A stretch of 46,540 nucleotides of DNA. Origin: an uncultured Alphaproteobacteria bacterium. Its GTDB lineage: Bacteria; Pseudomonadota; Alphaproteobacteria; Geminicoccales; Geminicoccaceae. The notes beneath the pieces were generated by a model, which was not told the DNA's origin, did not search any database, and saw only the letters and a program-made list of their open reading frames with translations. Shown piece after piece: positions 35,763 to 43,803 of the stretch (position 1 is the first letter of the stretch; each line of letters starts with the position of its first letter). Position numbers and translations under genes: made by a program. Where the stretch lies: NCBI GenBank assembly GCA_937926445.1, contig CALBAK010000027.1:1-46540 (forward strand), given 5' to 3'.

Positions 35763-36419
35763 CTAAGCGCCGAGCGCCAGTCGCCGCTCCGGCGGCCATG
35801 CCCGTCCGCCGGCCGACCGCCACATGCCGGTCAGTACCTCCTCGAGCTCGGGTGGCAGCCGCGGGGCGGCCGCCACGATCCCCACCGCCCGATCGTCCGG
35901 CTCCGCTTCTGCGTGCGCTCCTTCGTGGGCCTCGGGCCCGTACCCGGCGTCCCCTTCGGTGGGCGAGGTAGCGGCATCGTACGGCGCTTCCGCGGGCTCG
36001 GGACCCGTTGCCGGGGAGGGGCGCGCGGTGTCGGCCTCGGTCGCGGCCGGCTCGGCCTCGCGCTGCGGCACGGAGAGGGATCGGAGCTCGACGGGCCGGG
36101 TCGCGCGCAGTGCTTCGAGCTCGGCCTCTGCCGCCCGGCGATCCTTCTCGAGGCGGTTGCGGGCGCGCAGCACCGTCGCGAGCGAGGGGAGCGAGGGCTC
36201 GGCCCGACCCTCGATCAGGGCGACGAGGACCCGCTCCTCGAGGGCGTCCAGCCGGCCCAGTCGCCAGCTCTGGGCGACGATCGCATCGGCCGTGGCGCAC
36301 TCGACGGCATCCACGGGACGTAGCCGCCGGTGCCAATCCGCGCGCAGGCGGCGCAGGGCCGGCAGCGACGCCTCGGGCACGGCGGTGGCGAGGGCAGGGA
36401 AGTCGGTATCGTTCGGCAT
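35763..36419 (-). CDS. Hypothetical protein with coiled-coil N-terminal half
   Basis: This encodes 218 residues. Residues 1-110 are helical and conserved-looking: ALRRLRADWHRRLRPVDAVE, the LEERVLVALIEG segment and RARNRLEKDRRAAEAELEAL. The rest is acidic Pro/Ala/Glu-rich disorder followed by PPELEEVLTGMWRSAGG. I cannot name the family; there is no signal peptide or membrane segment. Unlike its neighbours it has a near-consensus sigma-70 promoter in an AT-rich patch directly upstream, so it may be strongly or constitutively expressed. The Shine-Dalgarno sequence is weak. Confidence 0.6.
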   Translation of the reverse strand: MPNDTDFPALATAVPEASLPALRRLRADWHRRLRPVDAVECATADAIVAQSWRLGRLDALEERVLVALIEGRAEPSLPSLATVLRARNRLEKDRRAAEAELEALRATRPVELRSLSVPQREAEPAATEADTARPSPATGPEPAEAPYDAATSPTEGDAGYGPEAHEGAHAEAEPDDRAVGIVAAAPRLPPELEEVLTGMWRSAGGRAWPPERRLALGA

Positions 36420-36689
36420 GGTTCGCGCTCTCGAACGGTTGCGCAGATATTATACCGTGAATAGGATAAAAGACAACAACGCTTCGACCGAACCAGACTT
36501 CTGTCCATGTCTTCGCTGTCGGCCCCGGGCCGTGGCGCGTCAAACCCGAGGCGGCGCAACCGCGCACCATCCCCGCCGGCTCCGATGCGACGCCCGGCAC
36601 GCGACAGCCGAGCGCCGTGTTTGCGTCTCGGGCGATCCACGAGCGAAGCTCCGGCGCCGCTCGGCTCCTGCCGCACCGGCGGTCGAGCG
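36420..36689. other. Upstream region with AT-rich promoter island
   Basis: Together with the possible remnant that follows, this region lacks any firmly supported gene for 528 bases. 36445-36480 is strikingly AT-rich for this genome. The 10-mer CGCGTCAAAC at 36536-36545 is identical to the reverse complement of one arm of the ccr-ecm dyad (40371-40380). Confidence 0.5.
36449..36476 (-). promoter_or_regulatory. Near-consensus sigma-70 promoter
   Basis: The minus strand shows TTGTCT (36471-36476), 16 nt, then a perfect TATAAT (36449-36454). The -10 box ends 30 nt before the ATG of the 218-residue protein. This is the best sigma-70 promoter in the window. Confidence 0.72.
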
Positions 36690-36947
36690 GTGACGAACGC
36701 GACCGTGACGCTGGTTCTCCGCCTCGCGGCCCGGCCGGAGCTCTGCGAGGTGGGCGACCACGCGGGCGAAGCCCGGGCCTGGTTCTACGGTGGTGCCGAC
36801 CTCCTCCGCGAGCTCGCACCCGAAGGCTTCGAGCTCGAGAGTGCCCGCTGCCCGCCGGCCCGTCTCGGCGATCTGCAGGGCGCGGGGTCGGCCCCGATCG
36901 ACCGCCCGCCCGCCGGCATCACCCGCGACGACCGGGTCGTTCGCGCC
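36690..36947 (+). pseudogene. Possible gene remnant, unrecognised
   Basis: From a GTG at 36690 the frame reads VTNATVTLVLRLAARPELCE, with GEARAWFYGGADLLRELAPE further on. Third positions are strongly G/C and second positions lower in G/C, as in real genes here. The frame has no stop before it becomes antisense to the mcd 3' end at 36948. It could be the 5' part of a gene truncated by rearrangement, or a chance frame. No family recognised and the ribosome-binding site is poor. Confidence 0.28.
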
Positions 36948-38612
36948 TCAGCCCTCGAGCAGGCGGCGTGCCACCACCTGCGCCTGGATCTCGGCGGCAC
37001 CCTCGAAGATGTTGAGGATGCGCGCGTCGCACAGGATCCGCGAGATCGGATATTCGAGCGCGTAGCCGTTCCCGCCGTGCACCTGGAGCGCCTGATCGGC
37101 CGCCATCCAGGCGACCTGGGCGGCGAGGAGCTTGGCGAGCCCGGCCTCGAGATCGCAGCGCCGTCCCTCGTCCTTGGCCCGGGCCGCGAGGAAGGTGAGC
37201 TGGCGGGCGAGCTGGGTCTCGACCGTGGCCCAGGCGAGCTTCTGGTGGACCCGCGGGAAGGCGAGCAAGGGCTTGCCGAACTGCTTGCGCTCGCGCGCGT
37301 AGGCGAGGCCCTCCTCGATCGCCGCCACCGCGACCCCGACCGCCCGGGCGGCGGTCTGGATGCGGGCACTCTCGAAGGTCTTCATGAGCTGCTTGAAGCC
37401 CTGGCCCTCGACTCCGCCCAAGAGGTTCTCGGCCGGCACGGCGAAGCGGTCGAAGGAGAGCGTGTATTCCTTCATGCCGCGATAGCCTAGGACCGGGATC
37501 TCGCCACCCGTGAGACCCTCGACCGGGAACGGGTTCGCGTCCGTCCCGCGCGGCTTCTCCGCCAAGAGGATCGAGAGCCCCTTGTGGCCGCGCTCGGGCC
37601 GCGTGCGGCAGAGGATCGTCATGAAATCCGCGCGCGCGGCGTGTGTGATCCAGGTCTTCTGACCCGTCACTCGCCAGACGCCGTCCTCGAACACGGCACG
37701 GGTCTCGAGATTGGCGAGATCGGAGCCGATGTTGGGCTCGGTGAAGACGGCCGTGGGGATCAGCGCGCCCGAGGCGAGCCTCGGCAGGAAGCGGACCTTC
37801 TGCTCGGGCGTGCCGGCAGAGGCCACGAGCTCGCCCGCGATCTCGTTGCGGGTGGGCAGGGAGCCCACGCCGATATAGCCGCGCGAGAGCTCCTCGGTGA
37901 CGAGGCACATGGCGAGCTTGCTCATGCCGAGCCCGCCGTGCTCCTCGGGCACGGTGAGGCCGAAGACGCCGAGCTCGCCGAGCTCGCGCAAGACGGAATC
38001 GGGAATCAGCGCGTCCTCGAGGTGCCAGCGATGCGCTTCGGGCCGGATCCGCTCTTCGGCGAAGCGGCGGAACTGGTCACGGACGAGCTCGAGGCTGTCG
38101 TCGAGGATGCCGGGATCGCCGAGCGCGCCGGGCTCGAGGAGTTCGGCGAGCCGCCGCCGCGCCTCGGGCGGCGCGCCGTCGCGGACCAGGCCCTCGACTT
38201 CGGGGGCGCGCAAGGGTCGCAGATCGGCTTCGGAGAGGCCGAGTTCGTGCGGCCGGACGATCTCGCCCTGGGCCATCGGCCAGCCGCCCGAAAGCCGCGC
38301 CAGATATTCCGAGAAGCCCCAGGCGAGCTGCAGCCGCTCGAGCTCGCCGAAGCGGCCGGCTCCGCGCAGCCGCTCCGCCCAGTCGAGCAGGGCCTCGAGG
38401 GCACGGAGATGGACCTCGAGCCAAGCGAGCCCGTGGGCGGCGTGCTGCTCGCGCTCGAGCCGCTCGGGATCGAGCCGGCCGCCCGGGGCGAGTCGGGCGG
38501 CGAGCCGATCGCGAGCGCGCTCGCGCACACTCGTCGCGACCGCGAGCCCGGTTCGGCAGGCGGCGAGGAGGTCGGGTTCGGGCCGGCGCAGCTCGGCGAT
38601 CGCGGATGCCAT
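36948..38612 (-). CDS. mcd: (2S)-Methylsuccinyl-CoA dehydrogenase
   Basis: This 554-residue acyl-CoA dehydrogenase family flavoprotein has an N-terminal extension of about 170 residues, the length and layout of Mcd of the ethylmalonyl-CoA pathway rather than of ordinary 380-residue enzymes. Family segments include LGVFGLTVPEEHGGLGMSKL, TAVFTEPNIGSDLAN, VTGQKTWITHAARAD, QALQVHGGNGYALEYPISR and a C-terminal ILNIFEGAAEIQAQVVARRL. It oxidises methylsuccinyl-CoA to mesaconyl-CoA. The ATG at 38612 lies 89 nt downstream of ccr. Co-location with ccr and ecm makes the pathway assignment strong. Confidence 0.9.
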   Translation of the reverse strand: MASAIAELRRPEPDLLAACRTGLAVATSVRERARDRLAARLAPGGRLDPERLEREQHAAHGLAWLEVHLRALEALLDWAERLRGAGRFGELERLQLAWGFSEYLARLSGGWPMAQGEIVRPHELGLSEADLRPLRAPEVEGLVRDGAPPEARRRLAELLEPGALGDPGILDDSLELVRDQFRRFAEERIRPEAHRWHLEDALIPDSVLRELGELGVFGLTVPEEHGGLGMSKLAMCLVTEELSRGYIGVGSLPTRNEIAGELVASAGTPEQKVRFLPRLASGALIPTAVFTEPNIGSDLANLETRAVFEDGVWRVTGQKTWITHAARADFMTILCRTRPERGHKGLSILLAEKPRGTDANPFPVEGLTGGEIPVLGYRGMKEYTLSFDRFAVPAENLLGGVEGQGFKQLMKTFESARIQTAARAVGVAVAAIEEGLAYARERKQFGKPLLAFPRVHQKLAWATVETQLARQLTFLAARAKDEGRRCDLEAGLAKLLAAQVAWMAADQALQVHGGNGYALEYPISRILCDARILNIFEGAAEIQAQVVARRLLEG

Positions 38613-38624
38613 GTTCTCGTTCCC

Positions 38625-38694
38625 GTATCGAGATACGCTACCTCGAGGCGATCGTCGTCCCCCGGCCGCGCCCGGTTTTCGGCCGGGCCGCGGC
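38625..38694 (-). promoter_or_regulatory. ccr-mcd intergenic hairpin and short dyad
   Basis: After ccr, an 11-bp stem with one bulged base (38665-38675 with 38683-38694) has a loop reading CCGAAAA on the minus strand and no following T-run, so it is more likely an RNA processing or attenuation element than a terminator. Nearer mcd is GTATC-GA-GATAC (38625-38636), beginning 13 nt before the mcd start, where a bound protein would block initiation. Confidence 0.4.
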
Positions 38695-38701
38695 GCCGGG
38701 C

Positions 38702-40303
38702 TCACTCTTCGATCGCCTCTTCGAAGGTACGCATGCCGGGGCGCTTGGCCTGGACCAGCACCGCCATGTTGCCCGGCTTGTGCTGGTTCTTCCACATCTT
38801 CATGTGCGCCCGCGGGATGTCGGCCCAGGCGAAGACCTCGCTCATGCAGGGATCGACCTGTCGGTTGATGACGAAGCGGTTGGCGGCCATGGCCTGTTTC
38901 AGGTTGGCGAAGTGGCTGCCCTGCATCCGCTTCTGCCGCATCCACAAGTACCGCGCGTCGAGGGTGAGCTTGTAGCCCGTGGTGCCGGCGCAGATCACGA
39001 CCATGCCGCCGCGTTTGACGACGAAGGCCGAGACCGGGAAGGTGGCGGCCCCGGGATGCTCGAAGACGATGTCGACGTCGTTGCCCTTGCCGGTCACGTC
39101 CCAGATCGCCTTGCCGAATTTACGGACCTCGGCGAGCCAGCGCCCATAGGCCTCCTTGTCCATGGGATCGGGCATTTCGCCCCAGCAATGGAAGTCCTTG
39201 CGGTTGATCACCGCCTTGGCGCCGAGCGAAAGGACGAAGTCGCGCTTGTCCTCGTCCGAGATCACGCCGATCGCGTTCGCCCCCGAGGCGGCGATGATCT
39301 GGGTCGCCATGGAGCCGAGCCCGCCCGCGGCACCCCACACCAACACGTTGTCGCCGGGCTTCAAGGTGTGCGGCGGATGGCCGAACAGCATGCGGTAGGC
39401 GGTCGCCAGGGTGAGCACGTAGCAGCCCGATTCCTCCCAGGTGAGGTGCTTGGGCCGCGGCATGAGCTGGCGCGACTGCACCCGGCAGAACTGGGCGAAG
39501 CTGCCGTCCGGCGTCTCGTAGCCCCAGATCCGCTGGGAGGGCGAGAACATCGGGTCGCCGCCGTTGCACTCCTCGTCGTCGCCGTCGTCCTGGTTGCAGT
39601 GGACCACGACCTCGTCGCCGACCTTCCACCGCTTCACCTTCGAGCCGACCGCCCAGACGATGCCGGCGGCATCGGAGCCCGCGATGTGGAAGGGCTGCTT
39701 GTGGACGTCGAGCGGCGAGATCGGGATGCCGAGGGCGGCCCACACGCCGTTGTAGTTGACCCCGCCCGCCATCACCATGACGAGGCACTCGTCCTCGCCG
39801 ATCTCGTGGGTCGGCACCACCTCCTGCTGCATGGCGGTGATCGGCTCGCCGTGCCGCTCCTTGCGGATCACCCAGGCCCACATGTTGCGCGGCACGTGAC
39901 CCAAGGGCGGGATCTCGCCCACTTCGTAGAGATCCTTGGTGGCGATCCGGTTGATCATCGGTGCCGCCTCGCGGTGGATCGGGATCACTTGCGCACCGCC
40001 CACGGCCGCGCCGCCCGACGGAGAGGTGGCGGTGGCGGCGGCGGTCGAAGGCTGGGAGCCGGTCGCAGGCGTCGCGCCGCCGTTGGTGCCGGTCGCCGCG
40101 ACCGCCTCTTCGAAGAAATCGGAGGGCTCGAGCGGGATGCCCTCGCGGCGGGCGATCGCGAGCAGCTCCTCCTGCCGGCGGACGGGGATGGCACCGCGTC
40201 GCACCCAGCCCGAGATCGCCGTCTGCCAGATGCCGAGGAGTTCGGCCACCCGCTGCTGCGAGCCGAACTTGGCGATGATCCGCTCGACGTTCTGTCTGCT
40301 CAT
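38702..40303 (-). CDS. ccr: Crotonyl-CoA carboxylase/reductase with fused N-terminal helix-turn-helix domain
   Basis: This encodes 533 residues. Residues 116-533 are a complete Ccr: KDLYEVGEIPPLGHVP, VMAGGVNYNGVWAALG, EVVVHCNQDDGDDEECNGGD, NVLVWGAAGGLGSMATQ and SHFANLKQAMAANRFVI. The enzyme makes ethylmalonyl-CoA from crotonyl-CoA, CO2 and NADPH. Standalone Ccr is about 420-430 residues. Here residues 1-64 form a Cro/CI-type DNA-binding domain resembling the small carph-isopro HTH proteins, with helix 2 at about 16-23 and recognition helix QTAISGWVR at 27-35. A Gly/Ala/Thr/Ser/Pro-rich linker spans 68-104. An internal ATG at 39958, behind GAGGCGG, could start a 418-residue standalone enzyme. 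It is divergent from ecm across a 27-bp dyad. Confidence 0.95.
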   Translation of the reverse strand: MSRQNVERIIAKFGSQQRVAELLGIWQTAISGWVRRGAIPVRRQEELLAIARREGIPLEPSDFFEEAVAATGTNGGATPATGSQPSTAAATATSPSGGAAVGGAQVIPIHREAAPMINRIATKDLYEVGEIPPLGHVPRNMWAWVIRKERHGEPITAMQQEVVPTHEIGEDECLVMVMAGGVNYNGVWAALGIPISPLDVHKQPFHIAGSDAAGIVWAVGSKVKRWKVGDEVVVHCNQDDGDDEECNGGDPMFSPSQRIWGYETPDGSFAQFCRVQSRQLMPRPKHLTWEESGCYVLTLATAYRMLFGHPPHTLKPGDNVLVWGAAGGLGSMATQIIAASGANAIGVISDEDKRDFVLSLGAKAVINRKDFHCWGEMPDPMDKEAYGRWLAEVRKFGKAIWDVTGKGNDVDIVFEHPGAATFPVSAFVVKRGGMVVICAGTTGYKLTLDARYLWMRQKRMQGSHFANLKQAMAANRFVINRQVDPCMSEVFAWADIPRAHMKMWKNQHKPGNMAVLVQAKRPGMRTFEEAIEE

Positions 40304-40352
40304 GGCGATCCCCCGCTGGTCGACGCCGAAAGCGTGACACGGGAGATGATGG

Positions 40353-40379
40353 GCGTCAACGACGATTCGTGTTTGACGC
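40353..40379. promoter_or_regulatory. 27-bp near-perfect dyad between ccr and ecm (candidate operator)
   Basis: Outer arms GCGTCAA (40353-40359) and TTGACGC (40373-40379) and inner arms ACGA (40362-40365) and TCGT (40367-40370) are centred on 40366; 11 of 13 base pairs match. Each outer arm contains TTGACG on one strand, a perfect TTGAC -35 core. On the plus strand it is followed after 17 nt by TAGGGC (40396-40401) toward ecm; on the minus strand the -10 is weak. A protein bound here would cover the -35 region of both divergent genes. Confidence 0.65.
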
Positions 40380-40481
40380 GACGCAGCAGGAGTGTTAGGG
40401 CTCTAGAAACCACCGCCGAGAGCGGCCGCCACCGCACCGGGTCGAACCGATCGCGGAGCCGGCGGGAGCGAGGGAAGCGCC

Positions 40482-42482
40482 ATGACGAACCGGCCGGAGC
40501 GAGCGGGAGAACGCCGCAAGGAGCGGCCCTGGCTCTTTCGCACCTATGCCGGTCACAGCTCGGCCGCCGCCTCCAACGCCTTGTTCCGCCAGAATCTCGC
40601 CAAGGGCCAGACGGGGCTTTCGGTGGCCTTCGATCTGCCGACCCAGACGGGCTACGATGCCGATCACCCCTTGGCCAAGGGCGAGGTCGGCAAGGTCGGC
40701 GTGCCGATCGGGTCGATCGCCGACATGGAGGTGTTGTTCGAGGGCATTCCGCTCGAACAGATGAACACCTCGATGACCATCAACGCGACCGCAGCATGGC
40801 TTCTCGCGCTCTACGTCGCAGTCGCCGAACGCCAGGGGGCCGAACGCCGCAAGCTCGCCGGCACGACCCAGAACGACATCGTCAAGGAATATCTCGCCCG
40901 TGGCACCTACATCTTCCCGCCTGGCCCCTCGCTCAAGCTGACGACGGACGTCATCACCTTCACCGCGCGCGAGATGCCGCGCTGGAACCCGATCAACGTC
41001 TGCTCCTATCACCTGCAGGAGGCCGGGGCGACACCGGTCCAGGAGATCGCCTACGCGCTCGCGACCGCGATCTGCGTGTTGGACGCGGTGCGGGCCTCGG
41101 GCGACATCGCGCCGCAGGAACTGCCCGAAGTCGTCGGCCGGATCTCCTTCTTCGTCAACGCGGGGATCCGGTTCGTGACCGAGCTCTGCAAGATGCGGGC
41201 CTTCACCCGCCTCTGGGACCGCATCTGCCGCGAGCGCTACGGTGTGGAGGATCCCAAGCACCGGCTGTTCCGCTACGGCGTGCAGGTCAACTCGCTCGGC
41301 CTCACCGAGCAGCAGCCGGAGAACAACGTCTATCGCATCCTGCTCGAGGCACTCGGGGTCACCCTTTCCAAGCGGGCGCGCTGTCGGGCGCTGCAATTGC
41401 CGGCCTGGAACGAGGCGCTCGGGCTCCCGCGGCCCTGGGACCAGCAATGGTCGTTGCGACTGCAACAGATCCTGGCCTTCGAGACCGATCTTTTGGAATT
41501 CGAGGACATCTTCGACGGCTCGCCGGTCATCGAAGCCAAGGTCGGCGAGCTCGAGGAGGCGGCACTCGAGGAACTCGGCCGAGTGGAAGCGATGGGGGGT
41601 GCCATGGCCGCCGTCGAGAGCGGCTACATGAAAGCGCGACTGGTCGAGAGCAACACGAAACGTGTTGCGGCGATCGCCTCCGGCGAGTTGCCGGTGGTGG
41701 GTGTGAACTGCTTCACCGAGAGCGAGCCCTCGCCCCTGACCGCCGGCGAGGGCGGGTTCCTGGCGGTCGATCCGCGTGCCGAGGCGGAGCAGATCGCCCG
41801 CCTCGAGGCGCATCGCGCGCGCCGCGATCGGAAGGCGGTGACGGCCGCTCTCGACGCGCTGCGCGCGGCGGCGCGAGAGGGCCGCAACATCGTGCCGCCC
41901 TCGATCGACTGTGCCCGGGCCGGTGTCACGACCGGCGAATGGGCCCAGGTCTTGCGCGAGGTGTTCGGCGAATATCGCGCTCCCACCGGCGTCGGCGCGG
42001 TCGCCGGGGTGGGCAGCGATCTCCTCGCACCGGTCCGCGCCCGGGTCGAGGAGGCCAGCCGCCGGCTCGGCCGGCGGCTCAAGATCCTGGTCGGCAAGCC
42101 CGGCCTCGACGGCCATTCCAACGGCGCCGAGCAGATCGCGGTGGCGGCCCGCGATTCCGGCATGGAAGTCGTCTACGACGGTATCCGCCTCACACCGGCC
42201 CGGATCGCCGGCACCGCTCTCGAGGAGGGCGTGCATCTCGTGGGCCTCTCGATCCTCTCGGGCTCGCACGAACCGCTCGTGCGCGAGGTGCTCGAGCGGA
42301 TGCGCAAGCTCGGGATCGGCGAGGTGCCGGTCGTGGTGGGCGGGATCGTCCCGCCCGAGGACGCGAAGCGACTGCTCGCGGCCGGCGTGGCGCGGGTCTA
42401 CACGCCCAAGGACTACCGGGTCGACCAGATCATGGCCGACATCGTCGAGCTGGCACTCGCCGCCCACCGGAAGGCGGCCTGA
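40482..42482 (+). CDS. ecm: Ethylmalonyl-CoA mutase (B12-dependent)
   Basis: This 666-residue enzyme rearranges (2R)-ethylmalonyl-CoA to (2S)-methylsuccinyl-CoA using adenosylcobalamin. The N-terminal TIM-barrel part has FRTYAGHSSAAASNALFRQN, FDLPTQTGYDADHP, NTSMTINATAAWLLALYV and QNDIVKEYLARGTYIFPP. The C-terminal B12 domain carries DGHSNG (543-548, base-off/His-on H545), LSILSGSH near 590 and VVVGGIVPPED. DGHSNGAEQIAVAARDSGME closely resembles Ecm rather than methylmalonyl-CoA mutase. GAGGGAA precedes the ATG. Its substrate, after epimerisation, comes from Ccr and its product goes to Mcd; both genes are adjacent. Confidence 0.95.
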   Translation: MTNRPERAGERRKERPWLFRTYAGHSSAAASNALFRQNLAKGQTGLSVAFDLPTQTGYDADHPLAKGEVGKVGVPIGSIADMEVLFEGIPLEQMNTSMTINATAAWLLALYVAVAERQGAERRKLAGTTQNDIVKEYLARGTYIFPPGPSLKLTTDVITFTAREMPRWNPINVCSYHLQEAGATPVQEIAYALATAICVLDAVRASGDIAPQELPEVVGRISFFVNAGIRFVTELCKMRAFTRLWDRICRERYGVEDPKHRLFRYGVQVNSLGLTEQQPENNVYRILLEALGVTLSKRARCRALQLPAWNEALGLPRPWDQQWSLRLQQILAFETDLLEFEDIFDGSPVIEAKVGELEEAALEELGRVEAMGGAMAAVESGYMKARLVESNTKRVAAIASGELPVVGVNCFTESEPSPLTAGEGGFLAVDPRAEAEQIARLEAHRARRDRKAVTAALDALRAAAREGRNIVPPSIDCARAGVTTGEWAQVLREVFGEYRAPTGVGAVAGVGSDLLAPVRARVEEASRRLGRRLKILVGKPGLDGHSNGAEQIAVAARDSGMEVVYDGIRLTPARIAGTALEEGVHLVGLSILSGSHEPLVREVLERMRKLGIGEVPVVVGGIVPPEDAKRLLAAGVARVYTPKDYRVDQIMADIVELALAAHRKAA

Positions 42483-42627
42483 GGGGGCGGCCCCACCGTC
42501 CCGCACCGGCGTTTTTCGGGCGCCGCCGCTCCTCCCCGGGCCCGCGCCGGCGGGGCATCCGACGGCGCCGATTGCCGATCGCGGCCGAGCGCTCCAGGAT
42601 CGGCGCGCGCTGGCAGCGAGGCTGGAG

Positions 42628-43782
42628 ATGAGCGAGATCCGGGTGGCGACGTTCGACGGGCCGGGGGCGAAGCCGGTCATCCGCACCGTTCCGAAGCCGG
42701 CCGTGCCGAAAAAGGCGGCGCTGATCCGGATCGGCTGTTGCGGGGTCTGCGGCACCGACCTGCACATCTTGAAGGGCCACTGGCCCAAGCCCCTGCCCTG
42801 GCCCTTCACGCTCGGCCACGAGCTCGCGGGTGTGATCGTCGAGAAGGGGCCGGAGCTCGAGACGGACTGGACCGGCCAGACGCTCGAGGTCGGCTCCAAG
42901 GTCATGCTGCCGCCCCTGATGCCCTGTGGCCAGTGCGACTGGTGCCGGCGCTATCCCGAGCAGGCCAACAAGTGCCTCACCCCGGTCTATTACGGCCGCT
43001 ATCTCGGCTTCGAGAAGCCGCCGCACTTGTGGGGCGGCTGGGCCGAGATGGTCTATGTCGATCTCGACATGCTGCCCGGCACCAAGATCTACAAGCTGCC
43101 CGACGACATGCCGCTGCTGTTGGGCTCGCTCTCCGAGCCCTTGACTTCCTGCATCCGCGGCTTCGAGCGGGCCAAGAAGGCGGGCGGCTTCCCCTGGGGT
43201 GCTTCGGTCGTGATCCAGGGCACGGGGCCGATCGGCATCCTCGCCATTGCCGCGGCTTACGAGATGGGGGCGGGCAAGGTGATCGCGGTCGGTGCCCCCG
43301 AGAAGCCGCGCCTCGAGCTCGCCCGCGCCTTCGGTGCGGTCGCCACCGTGAACATCGAGGAGTGCAAGACGGCGGAGGAGCGCATCCGCCGGGTGCGCGA
43401 GCTCGTGGGCGGATACGGGGCGGATCTGGTGATGGACTGTTCGGGCCACCCCACGGCCGGGCCCGAGGGGGTCGAGTTCCTGCGCGACGGCGGCACTTAC
43501 GTCGAGATGGGCCAGTTCACCGATGCCGGGCCCGTTCTCACCAACTGGCACCGGATCTGCACGAAGGACGTGACGATCCTGGGCTCCTGGGCGTTCACCG
43601 CCAACGACATCCCGCTCGGTATCCGGATGCTCGATCGGGCCCGCGAGCGCTATCCCTGGCGGGCGATGCAGACGCTCTTCCCGTTCGACGCGGCGGGCGT
43701 GCAGGCGGCGATCGACGCGGCCAACGCGATGCGGGTGGTCAAGGCCACGATCGTGCCCGACGAAAAGCTGCTCGCCGCCTGA
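42628..43782 (+). CDS. Zinc-dependent dehydrogenase (MDR family)
   Basis: This 384-residue medium-chain dehydrogenase has catalytic zinc ligands C41 (CCGVCGTDLH) and H64-E65 (TLGHELAG). The structural zinc cysteines are C100, C103, C106 and C116, with a slightly long last spacing. The Rossmann loop is VVIQGTGPIGILAIAAA. The segment GGWAEMVYVDLDMLPGTKIY and the length place it near threonine/sorbitol-type dehydrogenases. Substrate is unknown. It follows ecm by 145 nt on the same strand; GAGG lies 6 nt before the ATG. An alcohol or diol feeding the acetyl-CoA pathway is a plausible but unproven role. Confidence 0.88.
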   Translation: MSEIRVATFDGPGAKPVIRTVPKPAVPKKAALIRIGCCGVCGTDLHILKGHWPKPLPWPFTLGHELAGVIVEKGPELETDWTGQTLEVGSKVMLPPLMPCGQCDWCRRYPEQANKCLTPVYYGRYLGFEKPPHLWGGWAEMVYVDLDMLPGTKIYKLPDDMPLLLGSLSEPLTSCIRGFERAKKAGGFPWGASVVIQGTGPIGILAIAAAYEMGAGKVIAVGAPEKPRLELARAFGAVATVNIEECKTAEERIRRVRELVGGYGADLVMDCSGHPTAGPEGVEFLRDGGTYVEMGQFTDAGPVLTNWHRICTKDVTILGSWAFTANDIPLGIRMLDRARERYPWRAMQTLFPFDAAGVQAAIDAANAMRVVKATIVPDEKLLAA

Positions 43783-43803
43783 GCCGCGTCCGGGCCGGCC
43801 GGC

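Noticed and set aside
42483-42627. Terminator between ecm and the zinc dehydrogenase (T5 near 42512)
   Set aside because: The T-run lies in the loop of a weak 5-bp stem rather than after it.
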